A stretch of DNA of 64,000 nucleotides from JAFDYH01 sp049840875. GTDB taxonomy: Bacteria; Bacteroidota; Bacteroidia; Chitinophagales; Chitinophagaceae. The position numbers and the translations under genes are program-made. Shown here one piece after another: positions 26,717 to 35,970 of the stretch. Location of the stretch: the NCBI GenBank assembly GCA_049840875.1, contig JASGJE010000019.1, positions 248,001-312,000 of the forward strand. Reading direction: 5' to 3'. The stretch's first letter is position 1, and every line of letters begins with the position of its first letter. The notes below the pieces were generated by a model that was given only the letters and a program-made list of their open reading frames with translations, did no database searches and was not told the origin of the DNA.

Positions 26717-26825
26717 CGCATTAGAGGCCCTAGGAGGCCTAGTCACGAATAAGGGAGCCCACGCCTAAACGTGAGCTCTTGCTTATCATCTCGTGACAAT
26801 TAAAAATTCCTAGGTTTCTAATGCG
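26717..26825. repeat. 109-bp imperfect hairpin
   Basis: Left-arm blocks CGCATTAGA, CCTAGGA, TCACGA, ATAAG, CACG reappear in the same order in the reverse complement of the right arm, around a loop CCTAAA at 26764-26769. About 36 pairs form over roughly 47 positions per arm. It could be a MITE-like element, a structured RNA or a leader of the sigma gene. Confidence 0.7.
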
Positions 26826-26999
26826 AGACTCAAAGCGAAAGCTTCAAATACTTTTAGTCAATATGAAGATTCGCAAAAATAATTTGATGTCGTCGTTAAA
26901 CAACATCAAGTGCAAAGTAATAAAAAAATTATTAAGGGGTAATATATTACCACATAAAAGAATTTGAAAATAATCACTTTTCAGCCTGAATAAAATTTG

Positions 27000-27245
27000 A
27001 TGGCTGACGTGGCTTACAAAGAGGTTCGTACTAAAGTCGGGCAGTTGTTTAAGAAATATCGAAAACAACGTAAGCTGAGCTATCGGAAAGTCGAAGCAAT
27101 TACTGGAATTGATCATAGTTGGATAAGTAAGTTTGAAAAAGGTAAAGTCAATTTTGAAATTGATACTCTTTTAAAACTCGCCTCAGGGTTGAGGATTCAA
27201 CTAAAAGATCTTGTCGATTTCCATCATTCTTATGTTGATGAATAG
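27000..27245 (+). CDS. XRE-family helix-turn-helix regulator
   Basis: Small DNA-binding protein of 81 residues from the ATG at 27000. The HTH covers about residues 12-65: VGQLFKKYRKQRKLSYRKVE, ITGIDHSWISKFEKGKVNF and TLLKLASGLRIQLKDLVDF. Orphan Cro/C1-type regulators like this are common in accessory DNA. It has no toxin or other partner nearby. A TTG three bases upstream of the ATG is also in frame. Confidence 0.9.
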   Translation: MADVAYKEVRTKVGQLFKKYRKQRKLSYRKVEAITGIDHSWISKFEKGKVNFEIDTLLKLASGLRIQLKDLVDFHHSYVDE

Positions 27246-27699
27246 GGGCAAAAAGCTTTTTTCATTCAAGTGAATTCTCAACATCTCTTAAAGCTTTGTA
27301 TTAATTGCGACAAAATTTGCTACCACTCTGCTATAAGGATGGATATATAATTTACTTTTCAAGATGTTACATACGTGCGGTTTAGGGATACTCACCCTAT
27401 TAATGTGATCTAAATTAGTTCTAATGAGTCAATGAATTCATCTTAAATGTGACGATAGTGTTGTTAGTTTCTTCTTGTCTCGTCGTATCGTTTTATCGGT
27501 TGTCGCGCATTTGCTGGCAGTGCAATCATTTGGTTTTTCGGTTGACCATTTGGGTTATTGGTATCATCTATGGCCGCTTATCGATGATTGGCCTTTCGTC
27601 ATATTTGTGGACGGGTTGTTCTGAAGCTTTTTTCTTGTTGGGAGAATATAGGAAATGAAGAAAACAAAGGCAACTATATTTTGTTTAGGAAAAGTCTCG
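27246..27699. other. 454-bp stretch without a supported gene
   Basis: One frame around 27440-27620 reads plausibly (RRIVLSVVAHLLAVQSFGFS, DHLGYWYHLWPLIDDWPF) but lacks a start, is about 60 codons and ends abruptly; it could be a fragment of a lost gene. The competing frame at 27449 (cysteine- and aromatic-rich) is not convincing. Confidence 0.3.
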
Positions 27700-29914
27700 T
27701 TATGGGACTATTGGTAATTCAATTGTAAATTCAGTTCCTTCAATTGGCATTGATGTAACTTTTATTTCTCCACAATGTGCTTTGATTATATCATAGCTCA
27801 GACTTAAGCCGAGGCCTGTTCCCTGACCTGTTGGCTTTGTAGTAAAGAATGGTTGGAAGATTTTATCGATGATGTTTTGCGGTATGCCGTTGCCGTTATC
27901 TGTGATGCTAATTGTTATTTTGTTTGATTGTTTTATTGTTTCAACAGAAACTACACCTTCAAATTTTTTTCCTTCGGCTTGCAGAATGTTGTTCTTTACA
28001 TTGACCGCATCAAACGCATTGTTGTATAGGTTCAACAAAACTCTGCCAATATCTTGCGGAATGATGTTTATTTTTTCGATCGACGAATCAAAATCGGTTT
28101 CTAAGTTTACGCTAAATGAGCTGTTCTTACTACGAACTCCGTGATAGGCTAAGCGTAAATATTCATCAGCTAATGCGTTAATGTCTGTTAGTTCCTTGAT
28201 CCCGCCACTGCTACGACTATGTTGCAACATGTTTTTTACAATTGCGTCGGCTCTTTTTCCGTGCAATACTATTTTCTCGTTATTGTGGTATATATCACTC
28301 AATAGTTCTTGCTCTGCTCCAGACTGATTTTTTGAATTTTGAAGCTCCTCAATCAACTCATTGTTAATTTCACCGAAATTGTTTACGAAGTTTAATGGAT
28401 TTTGAATTTCATGGGCGATGCCTGCAGTCAACTGCCCAAGGGACGCCATTTTTTCGGACTGGATAAGTTGGGATTGGGTCGATTTCAGACTTTCGAGAGA
28501 TTTATTAAGTTCCGAAGTTCTTTGCAAAACTTTCTTTTCAAGTTCCTGGTTTTGAATTTCGATCAAAAAGTTTTTTTCTATTTCCTTTTCCCTTAAAATC
28601 TTTTCATTCTCCAATTGTTGTTTCGCGGTTTCCTTTCGCAATTGCAGGTATTGTAAAATTAGAATCCAGGAAAAAGAAAGGGCAAACCAGCAAACGCAAA
28701 TTGTGTTTATGATATCAAACCAATTTACAAACACATCTATTGCAGGTGGATACGGGATCGAGTATCTTTCAAGACGGAAATCGTAAGAAATCATGATTGC
28801 AAATCCTACTGTCCAGAAAACAAAAGAAGGTATAGTTGATATAAATAGAATTCTAGTAAAACGATCATGCTTATTGATAAAATAGAACAATGTGCATGCT
28901 ACAATGATAATGCTGATATTGAAGATAAAGCTGACGGCATAAAAGGTAGAAATTCCGGCCTCCCACGTTAAGTGAGGCATTACGAAAAATCTGACAACGA
29001 ATCCGATCATTTGAATGAGCGAGGCAATTTTTAAAACTTTATCCCATGTGGGATGATATAGATATGTTTTGAGAAAATGTCTTACAAATTGTGATATAAA
29101 AAGCACCCCCGATGCTTTTACCATAGTATAAATAAAGAGCGAAATTGCCGGCCTTTCCTTAAAAACAATATTTAATACCAAGTCTCTGAAGCCATCAAAT
29201 GAAAAATACGCCAGGAATAAAGCGTAATACATAAATACTTTATCCCGCGTAATAATAAAGAATGACAATCCAAGAATAATTGCAAAAAACATTAAACCAA
29301 CAGACAAATCGTTAAATCTTTCTCCTGAATATAGTTTGCTATATTCAGAATCGTACATTGTTCGAATATCATCAGCTGTATGAATTGAAAGTTTGATACT
29401 CTTTGGATAACTAAAATAATAATGATTTTCTATTCTTGAATAGACTTCAATTTCCTTACCTACTTCAATCGTAAAAGGAATATAGTTCAGTTTTTTTACC
29501 CCGTCTTTTATGCTCCACCCGACAAGGTTGCCCGTTACAAAATGTGTCCAATTAAAGGTTGATCCATTAATATAATAGTCTGTCCGGTTCCGCGTTTGCG
29601 ATATTTTCAAGGTATACCTGGAGAGGTACCGACAAGTTATTACGGAGCTTAAACCTTAGCCAATAAAAATTTATATAGTGATTAAGTACGGATCCTGCCT
29701 GTACGTTTTTAAAGCTATCTCCAAACGGCTGGTGTATGACATCATTAAACGTGAGTTTACCATTAGAATCTGGAAGAAGTTGCCATGCATCGTTATTGAT
29801 ACTGTAAGGAGAAATTAAATCTCGGCCTATTTCATAGGCCTGAGGCAAATTTCCCTGAGATAATGAACTAATAGTTGCAAGGGAAGTAACTATCATGAAA
29901 ATAAGAATCCTCAT
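27700..29914 (-). pseudogene. 7TMR-DISM sensor histidine kinase, split by a frameshift
   Basis: Two frames give one protein of about 735 residues. The first (29914 to 29567) has a signal peptide and most of the extracellular DISM domain (INFYWLRFKLRNNLSVPLQV, YLENIANAEPDRLLY). The second continues with YYINGSTFNWTHFVTG, seven transmembrane helices, a coiled coil, the H-box GIAHEIQNPLNFVNNFGE and the ATPase motifs NNAFDAV, DNGNGIPQNII, GTGLGLSLSYDI. The switch lies at about 29570-29582 and one extra base in the AT-rich stretch would explain it. The second part also has a possible internal start, but it would lack the signal peptide. Either the gene has decayed or the sequence has a one-base error. 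Confidence 0.85.
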
Positions 29915-30144
29915 AGCAATTGATAATGGCTTAGCTATTGGTCTCGATTGAATGAATTTCCGATTTATTTTTGAATAAAGGATTATTTATTGTTTGGGAA
30001 AGATATTCGATTGCATTAGTTGGAAGTGATAAGTATATAGGATCGAATTTCCTTTTCCAAACATGTCGCCTATAGAGGTATTGTGCCAGTGCGGCGCGCA
30101 TTTAGTTTGTTTGGAAGACCGATAAGGGCGGAATCGAGAGACTG

Positions 30145-30636
30145 CTAATTTATGCGACGGAGATAATATCTGCGACTATACATGTGACTGCCAAAAAAGA
30201 GATATTTCTTTCTTTTGTTATAGCGCTTTGTCTTGGTGATTTTCTTGCCGCTTTTGGTGTAACCAAAAAAAAGCTTGTGATGGCCGACATAGAAGAGCTT
30301 CTGGTAAACTATTTTGATTCCTTTAAAACTGGTCTTGTATAAAGTATCAGAGATCAAAGGCCCCCGAGCGTCATTTGAATCCAGTTCTTCTTTATCAAAT
30401 GTCATGTACAGCTTGTGTCCGTATACCTGGTAATGACCGGTTAAGCGGTGATAAATAAGATCGCCTTGAAAAATGAACTCCAACGAACTATCTAGTTTTA
30501 GTTTAACTGTTGTTCCGAAAAAACCAAGTGTAGCGAAATTTGTTCCATACTTACCAGTGAGATTTTTTGTAGAACAACAGGACGAGAGTTCGGACAAAAT
30601 GAAACAGAATAAAAGGGAAGAAAAGAGTTTTGACAT
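30145..30636 (-). CDS. Small lipoprotein, unknown function
   Basis: From the ATG at 30636, 163 residues. The signal sequence MSKLFSSLLFCFILSELSSC ends in a lipobox-like LSSC, so it is likely lipidated. The mature part is a beta-rich domain (TVKLKLDSSLEFIFQGDLIY, RLTGHYQVYGHKLYMTFD) with a very basic Tyr/Lys/Arg-rich tail. The frame is open upstream, but those residues come from repeat DNA at 30664. No family recognised. Confidence 0.7.
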   Translation of the reverse strand: MSKLFSSLLFCFILSELSSCCSTKNLTGKYGTNFATLGFFGTTVKLKLDSSLEFIFQGDLIYHRLTGHYQVYGHKLYMTFDKEELDSNDARGPLISDTLYKTSFKGIKIVYQKLFYVGHHKLFFGYTKSGKKITKTKRYNKRKKYLFFGSHMYSRRYYLRRIN

Positions 30637-30663
30637 TGATTTATGATAGTTTGTAGTGTTGGC

Positions 30664-30686
30664 GCCTGCCTGCCGGCAAAGACAGG
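30664..30686. repeat. REP-like palindromic element
   Basis: GCCTGCCTGCCGGCAAAGAC then AGG: a near-palindrome around GCCGGC. The frame upstream of the lipoprotein start reads through it, which supports placing the start at 30636. Confidence 0.45.
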
Positions 30687-30787
30687 GTTTGCTCGTCACA
30701 AGTCATTACGCAACAACTACTACTGGAGTGATTATTTTGGAAGACCAACATTGGCGGAAATACAGAAACTGGTAGAAAATCTCCAAT

Positions 30788-31540
30788 CTAATGTCGGAGT
30801 TCATCAAAGTAAAAAATTGTACGCTTTAAGTTTATTATTTTGATTTGTTCCATTGGAATAATATCAGTTACTTGTTTGTTTTGGTGAAAGATGTAAATGA
30901 AGCTATTTGTTTTCCCGGCCATATAGTCTGTTTCAGTTGATAAAATTTTTTCACCTTTTTCTAATTCAACTACAGTGCCGATATATAGTTTATTAAATTT
31001 GGTATTTGAGATTTCGTTAAATGATATACATAGTGTAATTAGAACAAAAATTAAAATCCCTAACAACGCCAACCAGAGGGAATTTGGAATGAATGACCTT
31101 TCTTTCGAAACCATCTGCCAAAAATAAAAGAGAACAACTATTACTATTGAGATAAAGGTTCCTAAAAAGTATTGCTTTGCGATGTTTAACCCTGCACTTC
31201 CATTAGAATATACAAATATGAAAGAGAATGTTATTCCCAAAACAACGCCGAAGGAAATCGCAATAAATAATGCCTTTTTTGGCCACTTTTTTTGGAATAG
31301 GCAATAGACAATTGTAAGAAGGAATAAAATACCAGGAAAGCAAAGCAGCCCTACTATTATATTTATTTGCAGAAATGAGGTTAAGATTTCAGAGAAGTTT
31401 AAGTAACTTATTATATCAACATTAAAAGCGTAATAATAAACCCAAAGACGTAATATGCCCAAGAATATCAGCGTAGGGCCGACCAAAGTGATTACTTCTT
31501 TCCATTTTATGTTCGTCGGAATTTTGAAAAATTGATTCAT
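30788..31540 (-). CDS. Membrane protein with extracytoplasmic or cytosolic C-terminal domain, unknown
   Basis: From the ATG at 31540, 250 residues: five to six hydrophobic helices (VITLVGPTLIFLGILRLWVY and others up to residue 180), then a small domain (LYIGTVVELEKGEKILSTET, NSFIYIFHQNKQVTDIIPME). The frame is open another 46 codons upstream, but that sequence looks non-coding. No family recognised. It is on the same strand as, but not close to, the GIY-YIG gene. Confidence 0.65.
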   Translation of the reverse strand: MNQFFKIPTNIKWKEVITLVGPTLIFLGILRLWVYYYAFNVDIISYLNFSEILTSFLQINIIVGLLCFPGILFLLTIVYCLFQKKWPKKALFIAISFGVVLGITFSFIFVYSNGSAGLNIAKQYFLGTFISIVIVVLFYFWQMVSKERSFIPNSLWLALLGILIFVLITLCISFNEISNTKFNKLYIGTVVELEKGEKILSTETDYMAGKTNSFIYIFHQNKQVTDIIPMEQIKIINLKRTIFYFDELRH

Positions 31541-31783
31541 TTGAACAGGTTTAGTTTTGAACAAAGCACATAAATCGTATTTCTCATTATACTGGACGGG
31601 AAAAGTCATTCTCGCACATAAGTCGTAGTCGACGCAGGTTATTAAGATAGTTATAATATTGTAAAAATGCAAGCACAATGAATATTGAGAAAGGGTTTGC
31701 AGTCATGCTGCAAGTTATCTTCTTGAAGCCAGTTGTTTTGTTTGGATTAATAGAAAATTCTATTTTGAATTAGACTGCTTATG

Positions 31784-32629
31784 TCATTTTTTTTGTGCTC
31801 TTAAGTATGAAAGCAATAGCCTAAAATCAAAGTTGATCTCATTGCTTTTGTCCTTTAAATTTAGCGGTGGGTTGAAGTGATTTATTAATTCAATTTCTAT
31901 TCCATTAAAATTTGAAGTCGGTAAAAAATACATTATCAGATTTTCACACATCCATTCGGATAATTTAATCTCATCTGCGTTCCCAAATTTTTTTTTGCCA
32001 GTGTTTGGATCGCTATCTCTTGGAATTAAATTGTATCCGAATAGCACTCCCAAACTTTTCCGCAGGGTTGAGCGACCTGCATTATTTCCTTTGAAATGTT
32101 GTTTAAAGTCTCTCGTTCTTAAACTAACACTGGCAATGCCTGTATAAAGTACCTGTAATCCGTCAAATTGAGTTAAAATGGGTTTGGCTAAAATATCGGG
32201 GAGTTTTGATACTTTCTTTAGACAAATAATATAGTTTCCCGAGCTATTTGCAATTATCGTCTTGTTGTTGATTTTAGGGTCGAAACGATTTGCTTTAAAA
32301 TTGGCAAGAATGGACTCAAACCTTTTAATTGATTGCTTTACGGGAAATTTCTCCGCTACTATGTCTGGTTTCCCAATTGGTTTTGTTACTGGTGATGAGT
32401 CCACGTACTTCCCGTTTTCAATTTTAATAAGGCCTAAAAGAACGAGAGCTTCAAAATCGGCAACCGTATAGCCGGACCTTTTGTGACTAAAGTCTGAATA
32501 GTGAAAACCAATATTCCGGATATTTTGTCTAATGCTTTTTTGCTTTTCTGGTGACGCAAGAATCTTTTCTGCTATTAGCTTTTTGATTTGCCGGATTTCA
32601 AAATTGGTAAATGTTTTTTTTCCTTTCAT
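31784..32629 (-). CDS. GIY-YIG nuclease-like protein
   Basis: Protein of 281 residues. The C-terminal half fits a GIY-YIG endonuclease core: strand GNYIICL, strand VLYTGIAS, the arginine-bearing helix SLRTRDFKQHFKG, NNAGRSTLRKSLGVL, and the C-terminal acidic residue in GIEIELINHFNPPLN. The N-terminal 110 residues form an extra helical domain (FTNFEIRQIKKLIAEKILAS). It precedes a possible HEPN protein encoded upstream on the same strand. It may cut invading DNA, but activity is inferred from motifs only. Confidence 0.75.
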   Translation of the reverse strand: MKGKKTFTNFEIRQIKKLIAEKILASPEKQKSIRQNIRNIGFHYSDFSHKRSGYTVADFEALVLLGLIKIENGKYVDSSPVTKPIGKPDIVAEKFPVKQSIKRFESILANFKANRFDPKINNKTIIANSSGNYIICLKKVSKLPDILAKPILTQFDGLQVLYTGIASVSLRTRDFKQHFKGNNAGRSTLRKSLGVLFGYNLIPRDSDPNTGKKKFGNADEIKLSEWMCENLIMYFLPTSNFNGIEIELINHFNPPLNLKDKSNEINFDFRLLLSYLRAQKK

Positions 32630-32731
32630 TTAGCAGAATTTTTGTTACTCTTCTTTTGGCTTAAAGTCTGTCTTATGCAAACTTCGAGAGCACGACACAA
32701 TTTGAAGTTTAATACCTGATGCTCTTACCAT

Positions 32732-34135
32732 TTAAATTTTCCTGAAAATTTCCTCATCAAGAGATTTGTCGAATGCATATTCAAGGAGTTTAGGATAATT
32801 CACTATTAGACCATCAAATCCGATTTTTTTGAGGATTAATGCAGCAAGTAAAGTATACAAACGTATAATTATATAGTATGTACCACCGACAGGAATGTTT
32901 TGGTCATTATCATTTAAAAAAGGAATATTACCATGAAGAAAGTCATTACGGTGTCCGATAGCTTTTTTGTCTTCACTACTCAATTTAATATTTAACATTT
33001 GAAAGGGTTTAGTGAGTTTGGCAGTATTAGTCGGTTTGTTATAATCCATTATTCGGCTCTTGATTATATTAAATCCTTCTTCGTCGATGCCTGTTTTGTT
33101 GAAGTCCAAAACGGCAAGAAGTTCGCTTCTTATTTTTTTTGCTTGTTGTTTGTCTTTTACAGGATTCAGCTTATCAGTATGATTTTCTACCAGTATTTCT
33201 GTCAGGCTTTCTAAAGCTATTGCCAGACCCGCAGGCATCATTATTAATGACGAAGCCATCGATTCAATAATTAGTAAGACTACTCCAGTAAACTCTCTCG
33301 AATCGTATAACCATTGACAAAGCTTGGAAAATTGTTCCGGCGAAAGAGGTTGTAACAGTTCTGAGAATTTTTCTGCTTCTTTTTGATCGGTTATCATTCT
33401 GTGACCATTAGTTAGAATCGGTGTATAATGGGTAGACATCGATCGGCCAAACTGACAATAATAAATGTGATCCGGCGTTTCGAGATCGGAATTCTTGTAC
33501 ATAAAGAAGTAGGCTTCATCACGAGAAAAGGTGCCTGACAAATAGCCTAATGCAAGCATTGCAGAATAACTATAGTTTTGAAAGTCTGCAAACTTGAAGT
33601 AGGACGTACTGTCAATAATCAAAAACCATTTTTTCCCCTGACCCTGGTGGATAAAAAGATCTAACGTTGATTTATTATAAGATATCCTTAGGCAGCGGGG
33701 ACTGTCTAATTTTTCTGTTGAATAGCGAAAAGGGGTAAGTTGATTATCAAACGAGATTTCTTTCTTTAGAGGAACGATCAACCTATAGTAGCCAATTTCG
33801 TTAGTTGAAAAACCTTCGGTATTAAATTGAAAGATTTCAATCTTAGATTCTTCACGTGAGATCGACGTAATTAGTAATTTATTTACATGTAAAAGATAAT
33901 TACTGGTAAGAAGTTTTACCTCTTTAATTTTATTAAGGTGATATTGACCGTCAGGCTCTTCAATTGTGAGTCTAAAGCCGCTATTATTTTCATTACTCAG
34001 TTTTCCACGAAAATTATCCACGATGTGCCCAGGTTTTTGAATAACTACGGATTGACCTGTATTCAAAAAACCGTATGAAAGGAGAGTCTGATCAAGTTGT
34101 TTACAGTTTTTGTCATCTGAAGGTATACTTGTCAT
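32732..34135 (-). CDS. Hypothetical protein with C-terminal HEPN-like motif
   Basis: Protein of 467 residues. The N-terminal 280 residues are beta-rich and not recognised. The C-terminal 170 are helical and contain IGHRNDFLHGNIPF, with R396-x4-H401, which matches the R-x4-6-H signature of HEPN ribonuclease domains (compare ApeA-type proteins). It is about 100 bp upstream of the GIY-YIG gene on the same strand. A role in RNA cleavage or defence is an inference. Confidence 0.65.
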   Translation of the reverse strand: MTSIPSDDKNCKQLDQTLLSYGFLNTGQSVVIQKPGHIVDNFRGKLSNENNSGFRLTIEEPDGQYHLNKIKEVKLLTSNYLLHVNKLLITSISREESKIEIFQFNTEGFSTNEIGYYRLIVPLKKEISFDNQLTPFRYSTEKLDSPRCLRISYNKSTLDLFIHQGQGKKWFLIIDSTSYFKFADFQNYSYSAMLALGYLSGTFSRDEAYFFMYKNSDLETPDHIYYCQFGRSMSTHYTPILTNGHRMITDQKEAEKFSELLQPLSPEQFSKLCQWLYDSREFTGVVLLIIESMASSLIMMPAGLAIALESLTEILVENHTDKLNPVKDKQQAKKIRSELLAVLDFNKTGIDEEGFNIIKSRIMDYNKPTNTAKLTKPFQMLNIKLSSEDKKAIGHRNDFLHGNIPFLNDNDQNIPVGGTYYIIIRLYTLLAALILKKIGFDGLIVNYPKLLEYAFDKSLDEEIFRKI

Positions 34136-34570
34136 GAATTAAATAAGAAGTTTAAGAATTACAATCGAATGCAATTGTCTAATTCGGAGATAGTATTTTC
34201 TACTCTTGAGCCCCTTAATGCTTCTTGTTTTTCAAATCATAAGGTATTAATTAAGGCAACCGAGGTTATTAATGAAATTTCCCACCTTGTTTACTGCTGG
34301 GTACTATGTTATCAATATCTATTTTAAATTCACGAATTGCTGTTTCCCATAAGTCATATAACTCCTGCATGAAAATCAAATTTACAAGTTCAACATCGGA
34401 ACTCTTTCCAACTTAGAGACTCTTTTAACATTCATGCTGTTGTGTTATGAAGTGCCATTAAAATTTCTCCCTATAAATAAATTTAAGCCATAAAGTAACT
34501 TCATCAAACACATAATTTCAAAGGCTCACCACACTTCGTCAAGCTCAGTGTGTGACAGGCAACAGCTTCA
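34136..34570. other. Non-coding stretch with a REP-like hairpin
   Basis: No gene seen. A REP-like element at 34530-34552 has arms CACACT / AGTGTG around TCGTCAAGCTC. Related elements with a CCCT/AGGG stem lie at 44640 and 61254. Confidence 0.5.
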
Positions 34571-34996
34571 CTATACCGTTGGAGATTTTTCGAAGAGGGT
34601 TTCGTGGGTGGGGATGTCGTACATGAATGGGAGGAATAACTGTAGAGACTTTGCCTGGCCGAGTAAGATGGAAGTGCATTGCATCTCGGTGAGATCGCAA
34701 AGGATCTTCCAGGCTGTGACGGACTGCATCCCTTGTCTCTGCACGGGGACGACGGACGGATTTCCACAGAATGAGAAAACATTCTTCAATCTCAGCTTTT
34801 AAATGAAATGATAGAGTTCTTTGAAAGCCCCCTCCATCTCCCCCTACAAGGAGGGTAATCGAAAAGTGATGCCGGTGCAAACTTTTTCCGAGTATTGTTT
34901 GCTGATGTCTGTGGCGCCGATCTCGACGAGGAGATCTTCTATTTTGCTCATGCTGCGGGTGGCGTCGATAGTGGAAGTGCAATTTTTTATGTTCAT
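34571..34996 (-). pseudogene. Remnant of a mobile-element-type small protein, interrupted
   Basis: The 5' part (from the ATG at 34996) reads MNIKNCTSTIDATRSMSKIE and LLVEIGATDISKQYSEK, the usual opening of a small protein common in Bacteroidota phages and conjugative elements. It then runs into a C-rich inverted-repeat element (CCCTCC / GGAGGG at 34830-34855) and stops. The 3' part resumes in another frame as TAWKILCDLTEMQCTSILLG and QLFLPFMYDIPTHETLFE. The middle third is missing. The identification of the family rests on memory of its pattern. Confidence 0.6.
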
Positions 34997-35099
34997 TGTT
35001 ACTGATTTTTTATTGCGGTGAAATTGTTTGTAGCCTCTTGCCTTTAACTCCTGAAAATGATTGATGACCTGCAGCTTGATAGCGATCTTCAACAAGTTT

Positions 35100-35440
35100 G
35101 ATTCATCGTTTTTACTAATGGGTTGTCTGAATTATTCGATAAATACCGATTCCATAACTGTGTAAGCGAATACTGATTGGAGCTGCTGACCTGTGCGCTG
35201 CGGATTGACCTGGCTTTTGTGATCGTGTCTTCATCCACCTGCAGCTGTAGCGTTTGAAATGATTTTCACTGTTGTCTTTAAAGACAGTCATTCCATTTAG
35301 AAAACTGTCGTATAACGATTGCAGTGGCGTTTCCTGCGGTTGTTTCCTATTGTTGGGTTTGCTGTTCCAATTGAGTGCAGTAAGCCCCCATTTGTCTGCT
35401 AATGATTTCCAATTGGCAATCCTGTTTTTGCCCTGAATCT
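35100..35440 (-). pseudogene. Decayed coding sequence of unknown type
   Basis: On the minus strand one frame reads NWKSLADKWGLTALNWNSKP and LQSLYDSFLNGMTVFKDNSE; a second frame continues VDEDTITKARSIRSAQVSSS and YSLTQLWNRYLSNNSDNPLV. Both have protein-like composition, but the join is out of frame and no start is left. It lies upstream, on the same strand, of the mobile-element remnant and probably belonged to the same element. Confidence 0.45.
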
Positions 35441-35456
35441 TCTAATTTCTCAAACT

Positions 35457-35480
35457 AGTGGTCAATTCGAATTGGTCACT
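35457..35480. repeat. 24-bp interrupted palindrome
   Basis: AGTG, GT, CAATTCGAATTG, GT, CACT: a 12-bp perfect core and 4-bp perfect outer arms separated by two mismatched bases on each side. It might be a protein binding site at the edge of the decayed element. About 490 bp remain from here to the FecR start with no gene. Confidence 0.4.
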
Positions 35481-35970
35481 TTCCAATGAAAAGTATCGAT
35501 AAAAAACGTCACTACTTTCAAATTGATTTTGCTACAATTTTAGCTACCATTTCGCGATAAGTAATACTCATATATTGAATATCAAACTCCTTTAGCGGTA
35601 GTGCTTAGTGACAACCTGCCCATCACCTAATCTTTTTTTAAATTTCGGAAAGATGATTTTATTTCGACTATAAACAAAATAATACGTATATGCGTGTTGA
35701 AAGGACTGCTGAGTGAATTTTTTCTTTGGTCGATAATATTTTCTTAAACCTACTTTTAGAATTTAATAAAGCCAAAAAGTTGGGCTTTAGGATGAGATAA
35801 AAATTGAGTGTTAATCAAAGTTAAGTCACGCCCGGTTCGCTTATTTTTTTGCAACCACTCAACTTTGAGCTATCTGAATTTGCCAAAATCTATTAATTTT
35901 TTCAAAAATTGTTAGTAGGTCTAACGAATTCCTGCGACATACTGTTTCGGACATTGTCTAACTTAACAGT

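Noticed and set aside
26717..26825. tRNA or tmRNA-like gene
   Set aside because: The structure is one long imperfect stem; no cloverleaf, anticodon arm or CCA end could be placed.
27449..27658. 69-codon hydrophobic frame and a competing frame rich in Trp and His
   Set aside because: Neither has both a start and a convincing length; they may be a gene fragment but I cannot support a product.
34545..34982. 145-codon minus-strand frame rich in His and Arg
   Set aside because: The remnant protein with recognisable sequence lies in the other frames on this strand; this frame is a shadow across the hairpin insertion.
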